DNA of 64,000 nt from Nyssa sinensis (GCA_008638375.1 CM018048.1:4215440-4279439); one strand, 5' to 3'; positions 48,650-59,464 are shown, counted from the first letter of the stretch. Notes: a model not told the origin generated them from the sequence alone. A program made the numbers and translations.

Positions 48650-50395
48650 CCCAGTTGTAGGGGAATCTGCATGTAGGACAAAGATTACTTGGTTGTTTTG
48701 CCGTGGAGGCTCACTCCGTCCTTCCCTTTGTTCTTGTCTCTGGTCGGGCTTCCTCTGTTGGGGCCAATCATCACCGGGGTTCCGCCCTCCATCCTACTTG
48801 ATAAACTCCTGTCGTCATCCTCTTCTGATTAGCTGCTCAATCTCGTGTTTGAGAGCCTTATAGGTGTTGGTTGTGTGCCCATGGTCTTTGTGAAAATCAC
48901 AATACTTGGTTTGATCTCGGTAGCTGGGTCACCTTTCAAAGGCTCTGGCCATCTCAGGTTCTCTCGAGATCTTACTTGCTTCAGTATGTTGTATGGGGAG
49001 GTGTTCAGAGGAGTAAAATTATTGAACTCTCTTAGCCCAGAATTATAGGAAGTTCTGGGTATCCCCCTTTTTCTCTGGGCTTCTGGCTCTCTTCCTAGCC
49101 GAGCTAGGGTCCTTCCTTTGGTCGTCCTTCCTCTGACTGTCTTTCTTCTGGTCGTCTTTCTAGGATTGTTCCTTAATCTTTCTAGAAGTGTCTTTGGCTT
49201 CCTCCAAGTTAATATATTTCCTTACTCGGTCCATGAGTACTGGCATATCCGTAGAGGGATTTTTTGTCAAGAAGTCTCTGAAGCCTCCTTGTGCAAGGCC
49301 AGAAGCCAAAGCAGCTACAAGGAAACTAGGGCTGTAGTCTGTAACCTTAGTGAGTTTGGCGTTGAAACGCGTAATATACCCTCTGAGGGATTCTTCCTTT
49401 GTTTGCTTTATATTCAACAAGAATTCAGGACCCTTCCTCAACCTCCTATTGGTCATGAGTCTGTCTAGGAATCTTCTGTCGAGCTCATAGAAACTAGTAA
49501 TTGAGTTCGGCAGGAGGTGATGGAACCACTTCAGAGCAGTGCCATTGAGGCTGGTCATGAATGTTAGGCATAAAAAGACGTCAGAAGTGCCGTGAAGGGC
49601 CATGGTGTGCTGGTAGTGGGAGAGGTGGTCCCCTGGATCCTCTATCCCATCATAAGGAGTGAATTTTGGGATAACGAATTTCTTAGGTCTCTCCTCGACC
49701 ATGATAGCATTAGTGAATGGGGTGGCAGACCTGCCGAGCAGCCTGGCCAATTCGTCTTGTTCTACGGGATTTTAAGCACCCCTCATAACAACAGTGCAGT
49801 CCATTGATTCTGCAACTTCCTCAGCTCTTAGTGATCCTCTTGGCAAGATAGGTTGCTTCGAGTCAAGCCTTGCAGCATAAGGGCCTAAATGGACAAGATG
49901 ATCTCAGCCCATTACTGGGGGGTTGTTCTGATTCTCCTGGGCTGGTGGTGCAGAATCCATTTGAGGTTGAGACTCTTGTGGTACAGAGTTTACTCCTGAA
50001 GTCCCAAGAACTGGAACCCTAGTGGTGCTTCGGTAATGGACCTCTGGGATAAAAGCTGGTACCCCTCTGCCGATGACTGCTGATGGCTGGGGATCTCCCT
50101 GAATGTGGACAGTAGCAGGAGGCTGTGCCTCCTGAGTGTTTGTGTTGACAGGTGGATTCTGAGGATTAGTGTCATGACTCTGGGTGAGCATTACCAGAGT
50201 TCTAGACATGGTCAGGAGTTGTTCTTGCAACAACTGGTTTTGTCGCTTGACTTCGGCAAGCTCTTATTGTATGGGATCATTCACTCGTCCTCTTCCTCGT
50301 CCGACAGGCGGTTGAGGTTGAGGGTTCTGAGGATTTTAAGTATTCTTCCTTGGCCGGAGATTGGGAGCTATAATCCTTTAGAAAAAGGAGAATGA
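48650..50395 (-). pseudogene. gypsy B Gag
   Basis: Minus-strand blocks: N-terminal coiled/Gln-rich part with LAEVKRQNQLLQEQLLTMSR (about 50280-50190) and a proline-rich stretch to 49904; then the main Gag ORF 49750-49160 with GRSATPFTNAIMVEERPKKF, IPKFTPYDGIEDPGDHLSHY, LNGTALKWFHHLLPNSITSF, FLLNIKQTKEESLRGYITRF and VRKYINLEEAKDTSRKIKEQ. After stops a zinc-knuckle-like segment lies near 48880 (FHKDHGHTTNTYKALK). Gag is less broken than in element A. Confidence 0.85.
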
Positions 50396-50426
50396 GTTTT
50401 GAATCAGTAAAGCACTTGGTGATTGT

Positions 50427-50449
50427 CGTTCCCACAGACGACACCAAAC
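50427..50449 (-). promoter_or_regulatory. Primer-binding site of gypsy B
   Basis: Minus-strand GTTTGGTGTCGTCTGTGGGA directly after the 5' LTR, the typical plant gypsy primer-binding pattern. Confidence 0.7.
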
Positions 50450-51030
50450 TGATGTTGCACTTTTTGGCCCACGTGTAATCCGAGTTCGGCTCCTTGCAGA
50501 ACACTCAAAGAAGAAGATCGGAGGACCACCGAATTGGCTCCGGCGGTAGCCGCTCCGATGCTTAAGTCAATAAACTGAATTGAAAGACTGTAATGAAAGC
50601 CAAATAATGAGCATGAAAATAAAGCGTACCTTTAGGGTTTAATTTATAGGTTGTGGCTTTCCTAAGTTGATTAGGATTTGGAGCCATGAAAGTAGGGATT
50701 CGATCATCGGAGATAGTAGTTACATTGTTGGATATTGTATCAAAATAGAGATAACCATGTGTGCAGTTTCCTTGTAAAAGACTGTTTCCTTATTCTCTGC
50801 TTGGCAGATGTTAAGGCGGTGATGAGCTCTAGAGTGTTACTCCGAAGTTCTATGTTCAGTCCCGTGAGCTCTGCTAAAATGTGGATCTGCTCTGGAGGAA
50901 TATGCTCGACCCTTTCAGATCTGTAGGTCTGCCCTAAATGGCCGAGGGTGAGCTGTACTGGCCGAGCATGGGCTGAACTGTAGATACACATGTCAAGTGA
51001 TGATTGGTCGTGTCATTTTGTGGTTTATCA
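50450..51030 (-). repeat. 5' LTR of gypsy B
   Basis: On the plus strand it begins TGATGTTGCACTTTTTGGCC and ends TTTGTGGTTTATCA, matching 40304-40885 along its length. Confidence 0.9.
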
Positions 51031-52160
51031 AGAAGCTATACCGAAGATCCTATATGCAGCCCCTCTTGCGGTGCCTATCTCTAGAGGAATCTCAATATGT
51101 CCTAGTTGAGATACACTAAGGGATCTGCGGCAACCGCAATGGTGGCATAACTATAGCCCACCGAGCTCTGACTCAGGGCTACTACTGGCCTAACATGCTA
51201 AAACAAGCCAATGAGTATGTCCAGAAGTGTGAAAAGTGCCAACGATTTGATTCATATCAGTACCAACCCTATCATAAGCTCATTCCTATTGCTAACCCAT
51301 GGCCCTTCGCTTAATGGGGGATGGACATTGTAGGGTCATTTTCGAAAGCCTTTCCAAACAAAAGGTACCTGCTGATCGCCACTGATTACTTCTCCAAATG
51401 GACAGAAGCCGAACCTCTGACTCACATCACAGAAGTAAAGGTAAATAACTTCACATTGAATAACATAGTCTATAGGTTCGACATACCTCGCATCATCATT
51501 TCAAACAATGGTACGTAGTTTGCTAGAAAGGTGTTCTAGAAGTTCTATGAAAACCTGCACATCAGTCACCACTTCTCCTCACCAGGGCGTCCCCAAGCTA
51601 AAGGGCAGGCCGAGGTCACCAACCACACAATTCTTGGTACCATAAAGAAGAGGTTGGAAGAAACAAAGGGAAGATGGGTCAAAGAACTCCCTAGAGTACT
51701 CTGGGCTTACCGTATCATTAGACGAACACCAACTGCAGAGACACCGTTCTCACTTGCATATGGTACTGAGGCAGTTATTCCTATTGAAATTGGCATGCCA
51801 ACCCTGAGGACGAATGCCTTTAACCAGGAAACTAACGACCTTCAGCTTGTAGAAAATCTGGATCTGCTTGAGAAAAAATGCGAGCAAGCCCAAATCAAGA
51901 CTGAAGCATACCAGCATAAAATGGCCAAGAGCTTCAGCCATGGGCTGAGACCTGTTCACTTCCAGGTCGGAGATCTCATCTTAAGAAGAGTGTTACCAAA
52001 CACCAAAGATCCTACCATGGGAAAGCTCTTCCCCAATTGGGAAGGGCCCTACAAGATAACCAAGATCGTCAAGCCCACGACTTATTAGTTAGAAGATGTA
52101 ACTAGGAAACCTGTGCCCAGGCCTTGGAATGTTGAGCACTTACAAAAATATTATCAATAA
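51031..52160 (+). pseudogene. gypsy A integrase (continuation after element B)
   Basis: Reads KLYRRSYMQPLLRCLSLEES, YVLVEIH, GICGNRNGGITIAHRALTQG and YYWPNMLKQANEYVQKCEKC (zinc-binding part), MDIVGSFSKAFPNKRYLLIA, TDYFSKWTEAEPLTHIT and PRIIISNNGT (second catalytic Asp of SDNG changed to Asn), RRTPTAETPFSLAYGTEAVI, FQVGDLILRRVLPNTKDPTM, NWEGPYKITKIVKPTTY, stop, and RPWNVEHLQKYYQ. Stops at about 51100, 51516 and 52086. It matches B's integrase domain by domain. Confidence 0.85.
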
Positions 52161-52189
52161 AAGAGTTTCTTTTTTCATATTCTAAGTGC

Positions 52190-52660
52190 TCTCATCTCAA
52201 TGTACAGACTTCTAAAAACCTTGCAACCATTGCAAGTGTTACAGGTCTGGTCCATCTCAATGTACAGACCTTTAAAAACCTTGTAACCATTGCAAGTGTT
52301 ACAGGTCTGGTCCATTTCAATGTACAGACCCCTAAAAACCTTGCAGCCATTGTAAGTGTTACAGGTCTTGTCCATCTCAATGTACAGATCCCGAAAGTGT
52401 TACAGGTCTAGTCTATTTCAACAAACAGACCCCTAAAAGCCTATGGGCCTAGTCCACTCATTGTACAAGCCTATAAAAACCTTGCAGTCATTGCAAGTGT
52501 TATAGGTTTGGTCCATCTCAATGTATAGACCCCTAAAAACCTTGCAACCATTACAATTGTTACAAGTCGGTCCATCTCAATGTACAGACTCCTAAAAACC
52601 TTGCAGCCACTGCAAGTGTTACAGGTCTGGTCAATTCCAACAAATAGATCCCTAAAAGCC
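52190..52660. repeat. 61-bp minisatellite downstream of pol in gypsy A
   Basis: About seven imperfect units with CCATCTCAATGTACAGACCC, CTAAAAACCTTGCAACCATT and GCAAGTGTTACAGGTCTGG. It lies at the same place as the 30-bp minisatellite of gypsy B and shares with it, in reverse complement, the core of TGTACAGACC and GGTCTGGTCCATCT. Confidence 0.85.
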
Positions 52661-52789
52661 TTGTATTTATTGCAAGCGCTATGGGCCTGGTCCGCTTTTC
52701 ATTCAAGCAAACAATGAAAAAGTCAGAGGCATTGACTATCCAGTCTACCATGACCCCCATCTTTTATGAAATTAAAGCTTGATTGAAAG

Positions 52790-53170
52790 TTATGAAGACT
52801 TCGGCTTATTCTCAAGTTCTGAAGATTAATACTTGATTTAATTACAAGTGTTGAAGATCTTGGTTCGATTATTACTCCTGAAGATCAATGCTTAACTATA
52901 AGTGTTAAAGGTTTTGGTACAATTTCAAAGTTTTACGCTTGATTTAATTACAAGTTGAGGAGATCTGAGGCTCAAAGCCTAATTCAATTTCAAGCCCCGA
53001 AGATCTGTACTTAATTTAATTACAAGTTGAGGAGATTTGAGGCTGAAAGCCTGATTCAATTTCGAGTTCTGAAGATTCTTAGTTGATTTAATTACAAGTT
53101 ATGAGGGTCAGAAACTTAAAATTTTATTACAAAGCTTTGAAGGTCTGAAATCAAGACTTGTTTAAAGTAC
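52790..53170. repeat. Degenerate 3' region of gypsy A
   Basis: Words such as TTGATTTAATTACAAGTT and GAAGATCTGAGGCT recur several times in imperfect form. It probably belongs to the tail of element A. No LTR is found before the next unrelated sequence. Confidence 0.4.
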
Positions 53171-53264
53171 TGAAATCTAATGTTGTTCTTCTTGTCAAGC
53201 TTACTTTGTTTTTAATTTATGTTTCAAATGATGGACTACTTTAGTATTATGTTAATGTTTTCTT

Positions 53265-53298
<34 letters not shown>

Positions 53299-53696
53299 CC
53301 TGTAATAAGTAATATATGTAGTAATAGTATAATTAGATGATGGTTATAATGCCAATATTACTACTATTATATTTTGTGAATATGCAATGACTCATCTACA
53401 GATTTATGGTATGGAGTTAGTATTTGTTTGGTACTTAATTCTATTTTATTCTTTACAGGTAATATTTTCGTAAAAAAATTTTTGGTCACACATTTATCCA
53501 CTAACTGCACACTTCGGCTGTAAGAATTCTAAGGTTTTTTTATCCTGCATTTTTGTGTTGAAACCAATGTTCTTATTTATTAAGTTGTTTTACTATACAT
53601 TTCACATAGTTATATACGAGGCTTCTCTATTTCAAAATACATTTCATATACTTACTATATTCAATGATGTACATGGATTCAAATTTATAAATTCGG

Positions 53697-54530
53697 TTGA
53701 ATAATTGTACAATGTTTGGAATTCAATATATGTATTTCATAAAATGTAGCACTATGTCCAACTTTAATATGTATGACTCTGATATTAATGATGATGATAT
53801 GATGATGGATGCCTTATTAGTGACACAAATGTATCACCAAATGACAAATAATATACCGAAACAACCCTATAGGACATCTGCCTTACCAGGTTATAAGTAT
53901 GTCCAGAAGCTTATTAACCAGGCACCCAGCATGAATTTTTGAAATGCTACAGATGGATGCCCCAACCTTTATGGTGTTTTGTGATACATTGAGGAATGGG
54001 TTCATTGAGGATAGTGACAATACCCACCGACATATGCCAGTTAAGGAATCTTTAGCAATATTTTTACTCATTGTAGGTCATAGCAATCGTCAAAGAGTTG
54101 TGGTTGACAGATTTCAACATTCCACTGAAACAATACAAAGACACATCAAACAAGTGGTGAGAAGTTTATGTAAATTAGGTGTGTAAATTATTCACCCAAA
54201 AAATTCATATAAAACTCCACCATAAATTTTGAACAATTCGAAATTTAATCCATGCTTTTCGGTATATCTACCACTTTAACCCAAACATTCTCGTATGTAA
54301 CCTTACTCATATTTTTCTTCCAAATCTCCATTAATTATAACTAGCTTTATAAATTCCAAAATATTTTGTTAGGATTACATAGGTGCAATAGATGGGACTC
54401 ACGTGGCAGCATGGGCACCATCATCTAGGCAAACGACGTTTCGCGGCCGTAAAACAACAACAAAACAAAATGTTCTTGCGACATGTTCATTTGACATGCT
54501 CTTCACTTTTGTCTACATGAGCGCACATTT
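53697..54530 (+). pseudogene. PIF/Harbinger transposase (HARBI1-like nuclease) remnant
   Basis: Seen: VQKLINQAPSMNF, stop/shift, EMLQMDAPTFMVFCDTLRN, VKESLAIFLLIVGHSNRQR, DRFQHSTETIQRHIKQVVRS and LCKLG; a probable intron (54181-54372); then DYIGAIDGTHVAAWAPSSRQ, TTFRGRKTTTKQNVLATCSF and DMLFTFVYM. Known: GAIDGTH holds the first Asp of the DDE nuclease of plant PIF/Harbinger and HARBI1-like proteins. The second half of the DDE domain is missing after about 54525, where unrelated sequence starts. Confidence 0.85.
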
Positions 54531-54540
54531 GAAATGTTTG

Positions 54541-54867
54541 AAAACCGCTCAATTTTTATAGATTCGACTGATTTAATTGACTGATTTTGCCTTAATTTTG
54601 GGGTAGTCGATTGGTAGGTCGACTGTTTCAACTATCACCTTTAATTATTTCTCTTAAAAACTTAGTTAGTCGATTGGTTTATCCATGAAGTCAACTGGTT
54701 CTGTACTCACTCAACTAGTAGGTTGAATAATTTGACTAGTGGCCAATTTCTTGTTTGGTTAACTAACTTAAGTAGACCTTATGGTCAATAATTCCTATTA
54801 TCAGTCGACTGATTTGAGCAGAAGTGATTTTTATCACTTATTTACTTAAATTGTTTGAGTCAATCAT
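54541..54867 (-). other. Likely 3' non-coding/LTR portion of the minus-strand copia remnant
   Basis: A stretch rich in GTCGACTGATT- and GTCGATTGGTT-like words immediately after the RNase H stop of the copia remnant (read on the minus strand). No ORF. I infer it is its 3' untranslated or LTR sequence. Confidence 0.4.
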
Positions 54868-56530
54868 TCATAATTCTCTTCTAATAAGGTAAAATCTCTC
54901 ATCTTGAAGTGGTTTGGTGAATATATCCGCTAATTGACGAATAGTATCAATGAGCTCAAGGATTATATCACCATTTTGCACATGGTCCCTAAGAAAATGA
55001 TGTCTAATTTCTATGTGTTTGGTTCTAGGGTGTTGAATTGAATTTTTACTTATGTTTATTGTACTAGTGTTGGATTGGCCCACATCGCCCGTCTCTAACT
55101 CTTCTAGTCTATATATAAGGGTCATCTCTCTCTCTCCTTAACGCCTGAATTTTAAGGAGCTAATTTAGAGTTGGGCCGTCTTTAGCTCCTCTAGTTTATA
55201 TATAAGGGTCATCTCTCCCTCTCCTTAACACCTGGGTTTTAAGAAACTAGTTTAGAACTGGGCCTCCAATTTGTAATATGGTATCAAAATCAGGTCAGAG
55301 CCTAACTTTGGGCTAGACAAGTCGGGGTGCGCTCACCTGGCCTCCCTCCGCGGGCTATGTGCTCCAAGGGGCGTGTTGGATTATCCCACATCGCTCGTCT
55401 CTAGCTCCTCTGGTTTATATATAAGGGTCATCTCTCCCTCTCCTTAACACCTAGGTTTTAAGGAGCTAATTTAGAACTAGGCCTCTAATTTTTAATATGG
55501 TATCAGAGTCAGGCCAAAGCCTAACTTTGGGCTAGAGGAGTCGAGGCGCGCTCACCTAGCCTCCCTCCGTGGGCTATGTGCTCCAAAAGGCCTATTGGAT
55601 TGTCCCACATCGCCCGTCTCTAGCTCCTCTAGTCTATCTATATAACAGGCTGCCCCTATCCTTAACACTTGGGTTTTAAGGAGCTGAATGGGCTACACCT
55701 CCAATTTCAATATGATATCAAAGTCAGGTCAGAGATCCAACCTTGAGCTAGAGGAGTCGGGGCCGCTCACCTGGTTTCCCTCCGCTGGCAATGTAGTCCA
55801 GGGGGCGTGTTGGATTGTCTCATATTGCTCGTCTCTAGCTCCTCTGGTCTATATATATAAGGACCCTTTCTCCCTCTCTTTAACACCTGGGTTTTAAGGA
55901 GCTAATTTAAAGTTGGGCTTCCAATTTTCAATATGGTATCAAAGTCAGCCAAAGCCTAACTTTGGGCTAGAGGAGTCGGGGCGCACTCACCTGGCCTCCC
56001 TCCACGGGCTATGTGCTCCAGAGGGCGTGTTGGATTGTCCACATCACCCGTCTCTAGCTCATCTGGTCTATCTATATAGCAGGCTGCCCCTCTCTTTAAC
56101 ACTTGGGTTTTAAGGAACTGAATGGGCTGCGCCTCCAATTTCAATACTAGTGTTGTCACATTTAATTAGAATTAGATTGTACTTAAGCTTAACATCTTGA
56201 AGTTGTTACTTCATATACAGAGTTTGAGCACAACAACTCTCGATTGATACATACTCTACTTCGGTCGTGGACAATGCTACAAAATTTTATTTTTTGTTGA
56301 AACAAGACATAATGGAATGTCCAAGAAAGTGACAAGTCCTGCTTGTAATTTTTCTATCAACTTTGCAACTGGAAAAATCAACATCTGAGTAGCTTAATAA
56401 ATCAAAAGATGTATTTTTAGGATAGAACAATCCTATATTTGTTGTTCCTAGTGAGTACCTAAAAATTTTTTTTTTATGGATTTTAAGTGTGATTCCGTAG
56501 AACAAGATTGAAATCTTGAACACAAGCATA
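54868..56530 (-). pseudogene. copia RNase H remnant, split by a TRIM-like array
   Basis: Minus strand, from 56530: TNIGLFYPKNTSFDLLSYSD, VDFSSCKVDRKITSRTCHFL, GHSIMSCFNKK, then after a stop FVALSTTEVEYVSIESCCAQ and CDN. It is interrupted at 56145-55068 and resumes as TSTINISKNSIQHPRTKHIE, IRHHFLRDHVQNGDIILELI and ADIFTKPLQDERFYLIRREL (stop 54868). Joining across one ACTAG restores the CDNTSTINIS reading. This is the C-terminal end of copia Pol; the rest of the element is not found upstream. Confidence 0.9.
55068..56145 (+). mobile_element. Tandem array of tiny LTR elements (TRIM-like), five LTRs
   Basis: LTR-like units start at 55068, 55374, 55593, 55808 and 56028 with TGTTGGATTGTCCCACATCG or close variants. 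Each has a TATATATAAGGG box and CTTAACACCTGGGTTTTAAG, and ends near CCAATTTNNAATA. A TGGTATCAGAGTCAGG-type primer-binding site follows at about 55279, 55498, 55713 and 55934. The internal part is only about 95 bases and ends in a purine-rich CCAAGGGGCG before the next LTR. LTRs are about 118-126 bases; the first contains an internal duplication of about 85 bases. ACTAG flanks the whole array (55063-55067 and 56146-56150). No coding capacity. Confidence 0.85.
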
Positions 56531-57304
56531 CACTAAACATAAAATCCGATCTACTTTCTGTGAGATATAAAAGACTTCTAATCACATCCCAATATTTTAA
56601 TATTTTCCGTATCAGTTTTAAACTTTCACACTTATCCTAGTCATCTAATTCAAATTAGTTTATCAGTTTTAAACGTTCATACGTCCAACAACTATGCCAT
56701 TGTCATAAATTGACACGATTCAGATTAGTATGTTCATCAGAAATTATGAAGAGGTAGGCTGTGAAACCAAGCATAAAAATTATAAATCATTTCTTTAAAG
56801 GAGTATGTTTTCCAACTATTTCCATCTCTCCCCCCTCTCCTTACTCATTTTTTATTTTTTTTCTCTAAATTTTATTTGGTTTTAATTTCGTGTACATTTG
56901 TTTACATATTTGTGACGTGTTCTAATGATGAATGGATGAATAAATGGAAAATAACTCCTTTGTAAACTTCTGCTATTTCCCTTAAATCAATTGAATTAAT
57001 TTATTTTCCATTTTTATTTCTTTAATAGGGCAAAGGGTTGTACAACACAAATCACCTTACAACTCTGAAGAAGCAAAAGAAAATAAAAAACCAGAGAACA
57101 TAAAGATGCAAGACTTTGACTACAAAAATAGTAAGAGCCACTCAAAACCATATATTTCCTACTGGGCAACTTCTGTTTTTGAATATGGTCTTTTTTATCT
57201 CTTTTGGATTCACTTAATTTATGAACATTCTTTAGAAGGTCTCATTGAAATTTAAAATAGTTTGATTTTGTCCGGTGTAAATATGTCAAGAGCATCAGAT
57301 GATA
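56531..57304. other. Non-coding stretch
   Basis: No gene recognised. An exon-like open block at about 57030-57125 (VVQHKSPYNSEEAKENKKPE) follows an acceptor-like TAATAG but has no family resemblance. Confidence 0.3.
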
Positions 57305-57313
57305 TAAATTTAA

Positions 57314-57810
57314 GAATAAATTACACTTATTTTCTCTAAAGATTTTTGACAATTACACATATTTTTCTTTCGATTTTTAAAATTATACTAACCTCTCCGG
57401 CTTTATTTAACAAATTACAAATATTTTTCTCCAATCAAAATTTTCTTTTTTCAAAAAGACAAAATTGTCCTTTTCATGTTTTTTTTTTCTTTTGTTTTAT
57501 TCAATTTTGACCAATTTTTTCTAATTATTTCAAAGAATTCTTTTTGTTATATATAAAAAAGAATTTAAGGTTTTATTTTCATATTATATAAAAATAAATT
57601 TAATATTTTAATTAATATTTATTTGAAAATGAAAAAATTGTAAAAAAAAAAAATGAAGGGCAATTTTCTCACTTTAAATAATAAAACTTGAGTGAAGAGG
57701 ATATTTGTAGTTTGTCAGGTAAAGTAGAAAAAATCAGTAAAATTTTAAAAAATTCAAGAAAGATCAGTGTAATTGTTATAAACCTTAGATAAAATTAGTA
57801 TGATTTATCC
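57314..57810. mobile_element. Mutator-type MITE with long TIRs and 9-bp duplication
   Basis: Left end GAATAAATTACACTTATTTT, right end read inward GGATAAATCATACTAATTTT. The pairing continues imperfectly for about 85 bases (GACAATTACACATATTTTTC / AACAATTACACTGATCTTTC). The 9-bp TAAATTTAA flanks both ends (57305-57313 and 57811-57819). Long TIRs with a 9-bp duplication are typical of Mutator-like elements. No ORF inside. Confidence 0.8.
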
Positions 57811-57819
57811 TAAATTTAA

Positions 57820-59142
57820 CAATACTTGGCTCTTTGAGCCATCATTGCTCTATTAGACTGTTACATATTTTTGTTTTTGTTATTGTTATTGGAAAATAGG
57901 ACAATTTTACTTAGATTCATGGCTAAATCCATCTTGAAGTTGTCTATGAATCTCTAAAGTACCTCTTAATAGTTTGAAAATAAATTAATTCATGTGATTT
58001 TACTTGGTTTCATTAGTATATTTTTTTATGAATTGGTCGAGAGGTATCTTGGATCAGCTTATGTGTATCAAATTGAGTATTCATCTCCATGACAGTTAAG
58101 CCAATCATTTAATCTCTAATTGCTAACGATTAACGAAAAGAAAACTCGAACTCGAGACATTTGAATTTTTTCTTCAATATCTTTTCAATATTATCAAAAA
58201 TTAGAAGGGTAAGAAAAATAAATTATATTGACATTAGAAAATTACAAAGAAAAGAAAATACAAAAATATGAAGGGAAAAAAACAGAAAATATATATTTTA
58301 TAGATTTAAAAGAAATTTTTTTTTTTTTGGTCTAAAAAGTGATGAAAAGTTGGTTAACATGTGAGAACACAGTACTCCAGTGGACACGTTTTTGTTTTGT
58401 TTTTTTGGATAATTTCTTTTGTATGATTTACATATATATATATATATATATATATCTCTTTTTTTAAAAAGATTTTTCATTAACTTAGAGACCACAAAAG
58501 CAACTAAAAAAATCAACACATTTCAATCGAGGCTAATGCAACTATATATGGCTGATTTGATGCAAACTTCTCTATTTTTTAAAATATAAATCAACATTAA
58601 ACATAAGATTTATTGTACTTGGTTACATACAGTGAATTATATACTCTTGACAATTCTAAAGACTTGGCCGAACAGTAAAGATTTGAAAATTAAAATTTAA
58701 AATTTTGAATTCGAATTTTTTTTATAATTATCGAAAGTTTATCCGATCATTAATTTTCAAAAGTTCAGAATTAATTAATTAAAATGTGTACAAACTGATT
58801 CTCAAAATAAATAAATATATCTTTGAGAAAGCGATATTTAAGATGTGTTTGGATGGTCAAAGTAGTTTGTTATATATTATGATGGATTCAGTTAGAATAT
58901 AATATTATATATGTACCTATAATCAGGATGATTATATATTTAATAATAATTAGTTCAGTTATGATAGGCTTATGTGTTTTTTAATAATATATTTCTTCAT
59001 TTGAAAAACAAAAGCATGCAACTAATTTATTTTGTCAAGTACTTATGGGATTATCTCAACACGTTGATAATAATACAAAGTACATAAACTGATTTAAAAA
59101 TTGTTATTTCAACGATTTTGTATTTTTTTTTTTAGCGTTTAA
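57820..59142. other. Non-coding AT-rich stretch
   Basis: No gene recognised. A TA run lies at about 58430-58456; otherwise AT-rich sequence with poly-A and poly-T tracts. Confidence 0.4.
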
Positions 59143-59304
59143 GTAATGCTAGTCTTACCTCCATATTTTACCAAAAATATTTACCTTCATGAATTGGCAG
59201 TGTTGTATTGCCATCATATCATGATGTGATATCCAGCTAATACAACACTGTCAACTCATGAAAGTAAACATTTTTGGTAGAGTTTTTAAGTAAACATAGC
59301 ATTA
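59143..59304. mobile_element. Fold-back MITE/hairpin of about 160 bp
   Basis: Left TAATGCTAGTCTTACCTCCA and ACCAAAAATATTTACCTTCA + TGAATTGGCAGTGTTGTATT pair with the right half (AATACAACACTGTCAACTCA + TGAAAGTAAACATTTTTGGT ... TAGCATTA). Arms are about 65 bases with a loop of about 28 bases (59210-59237). This is a near-complete inverted repeat, either a small MITE or a source of a long hairpin RNA. Confidence 0.75.
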
Positions 59305-59464
59305 TTGTTATGGTTTATGATGTTATTTTTAACTATTTTGCATTTTTCAACTATTTGTTATTTAAATTATTTTACATTTTTTTCTTAAATTTTTTTGTGG
59401 ACAGTACTTGACTCCATACTGTATTGTTATAAAATTTTTTAAAGAAATTATATTAACATCTCAT

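Larger units (their letters stand above)
40304..51030 (-). mobile_element. Ty3/gypsy element B (Tat-like), nested in A on the opposite strand
   Basis: Two LTRs of about 581 bp in direct orientation (40304-40885 and 50450-51030) enclose, on the minus strand, a primer-binding site, gag, protease, RT, RNase H and integrase, then a minisatellite, an antisense ORF region and a polypurine tract. Flanks are GGAAG (40299-40303) and AGAAG (51031-51035), a 5-bp target duplication with one mismatch inside gypsy A. Its RT gene is interrupted by a TIR element (45911-47114). Stops and frameshifts are frequent, so it is non-autonomous now. Confidence 0.9.
35137..52660 (+). mobile_element. Ty3/gypsy element A (Tat-like), split by element B
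   Basis: 5' LTR (35137-35671), primer-binding site, gag, protease, RT and RNase H run to about 40303. The reading then resumes at 51031 with integrase, after element B (40304-51030, opposite strand). Around the junction the sequence AAATGGGAAG before B and AGAAGCTATACC after it rejoin the conserved LNGK/LYRRSY segment between RNase H and integrase. The last coding part ends near 52160, followed by tandem repeats. I find no 3' LTR for A downstream, so its right end is truncated or too decayed. Absence of a chromodomain and the gag/pol style suggest the Tat group, but lineage is an inference. Confidence 0.85.

Noticed and set aside
52175..52760. Repetitive minus ORFs with Cys-rich words
   Set aside because: Translation artefacts of the 61-bp minisatellite in gypsy A.
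57030..57125. Exon-like block VVQHKSPYNSEEAKENKKPE
   Set aside because: Acceptor-like start but no family resemblance, no start codon and no second exon found.
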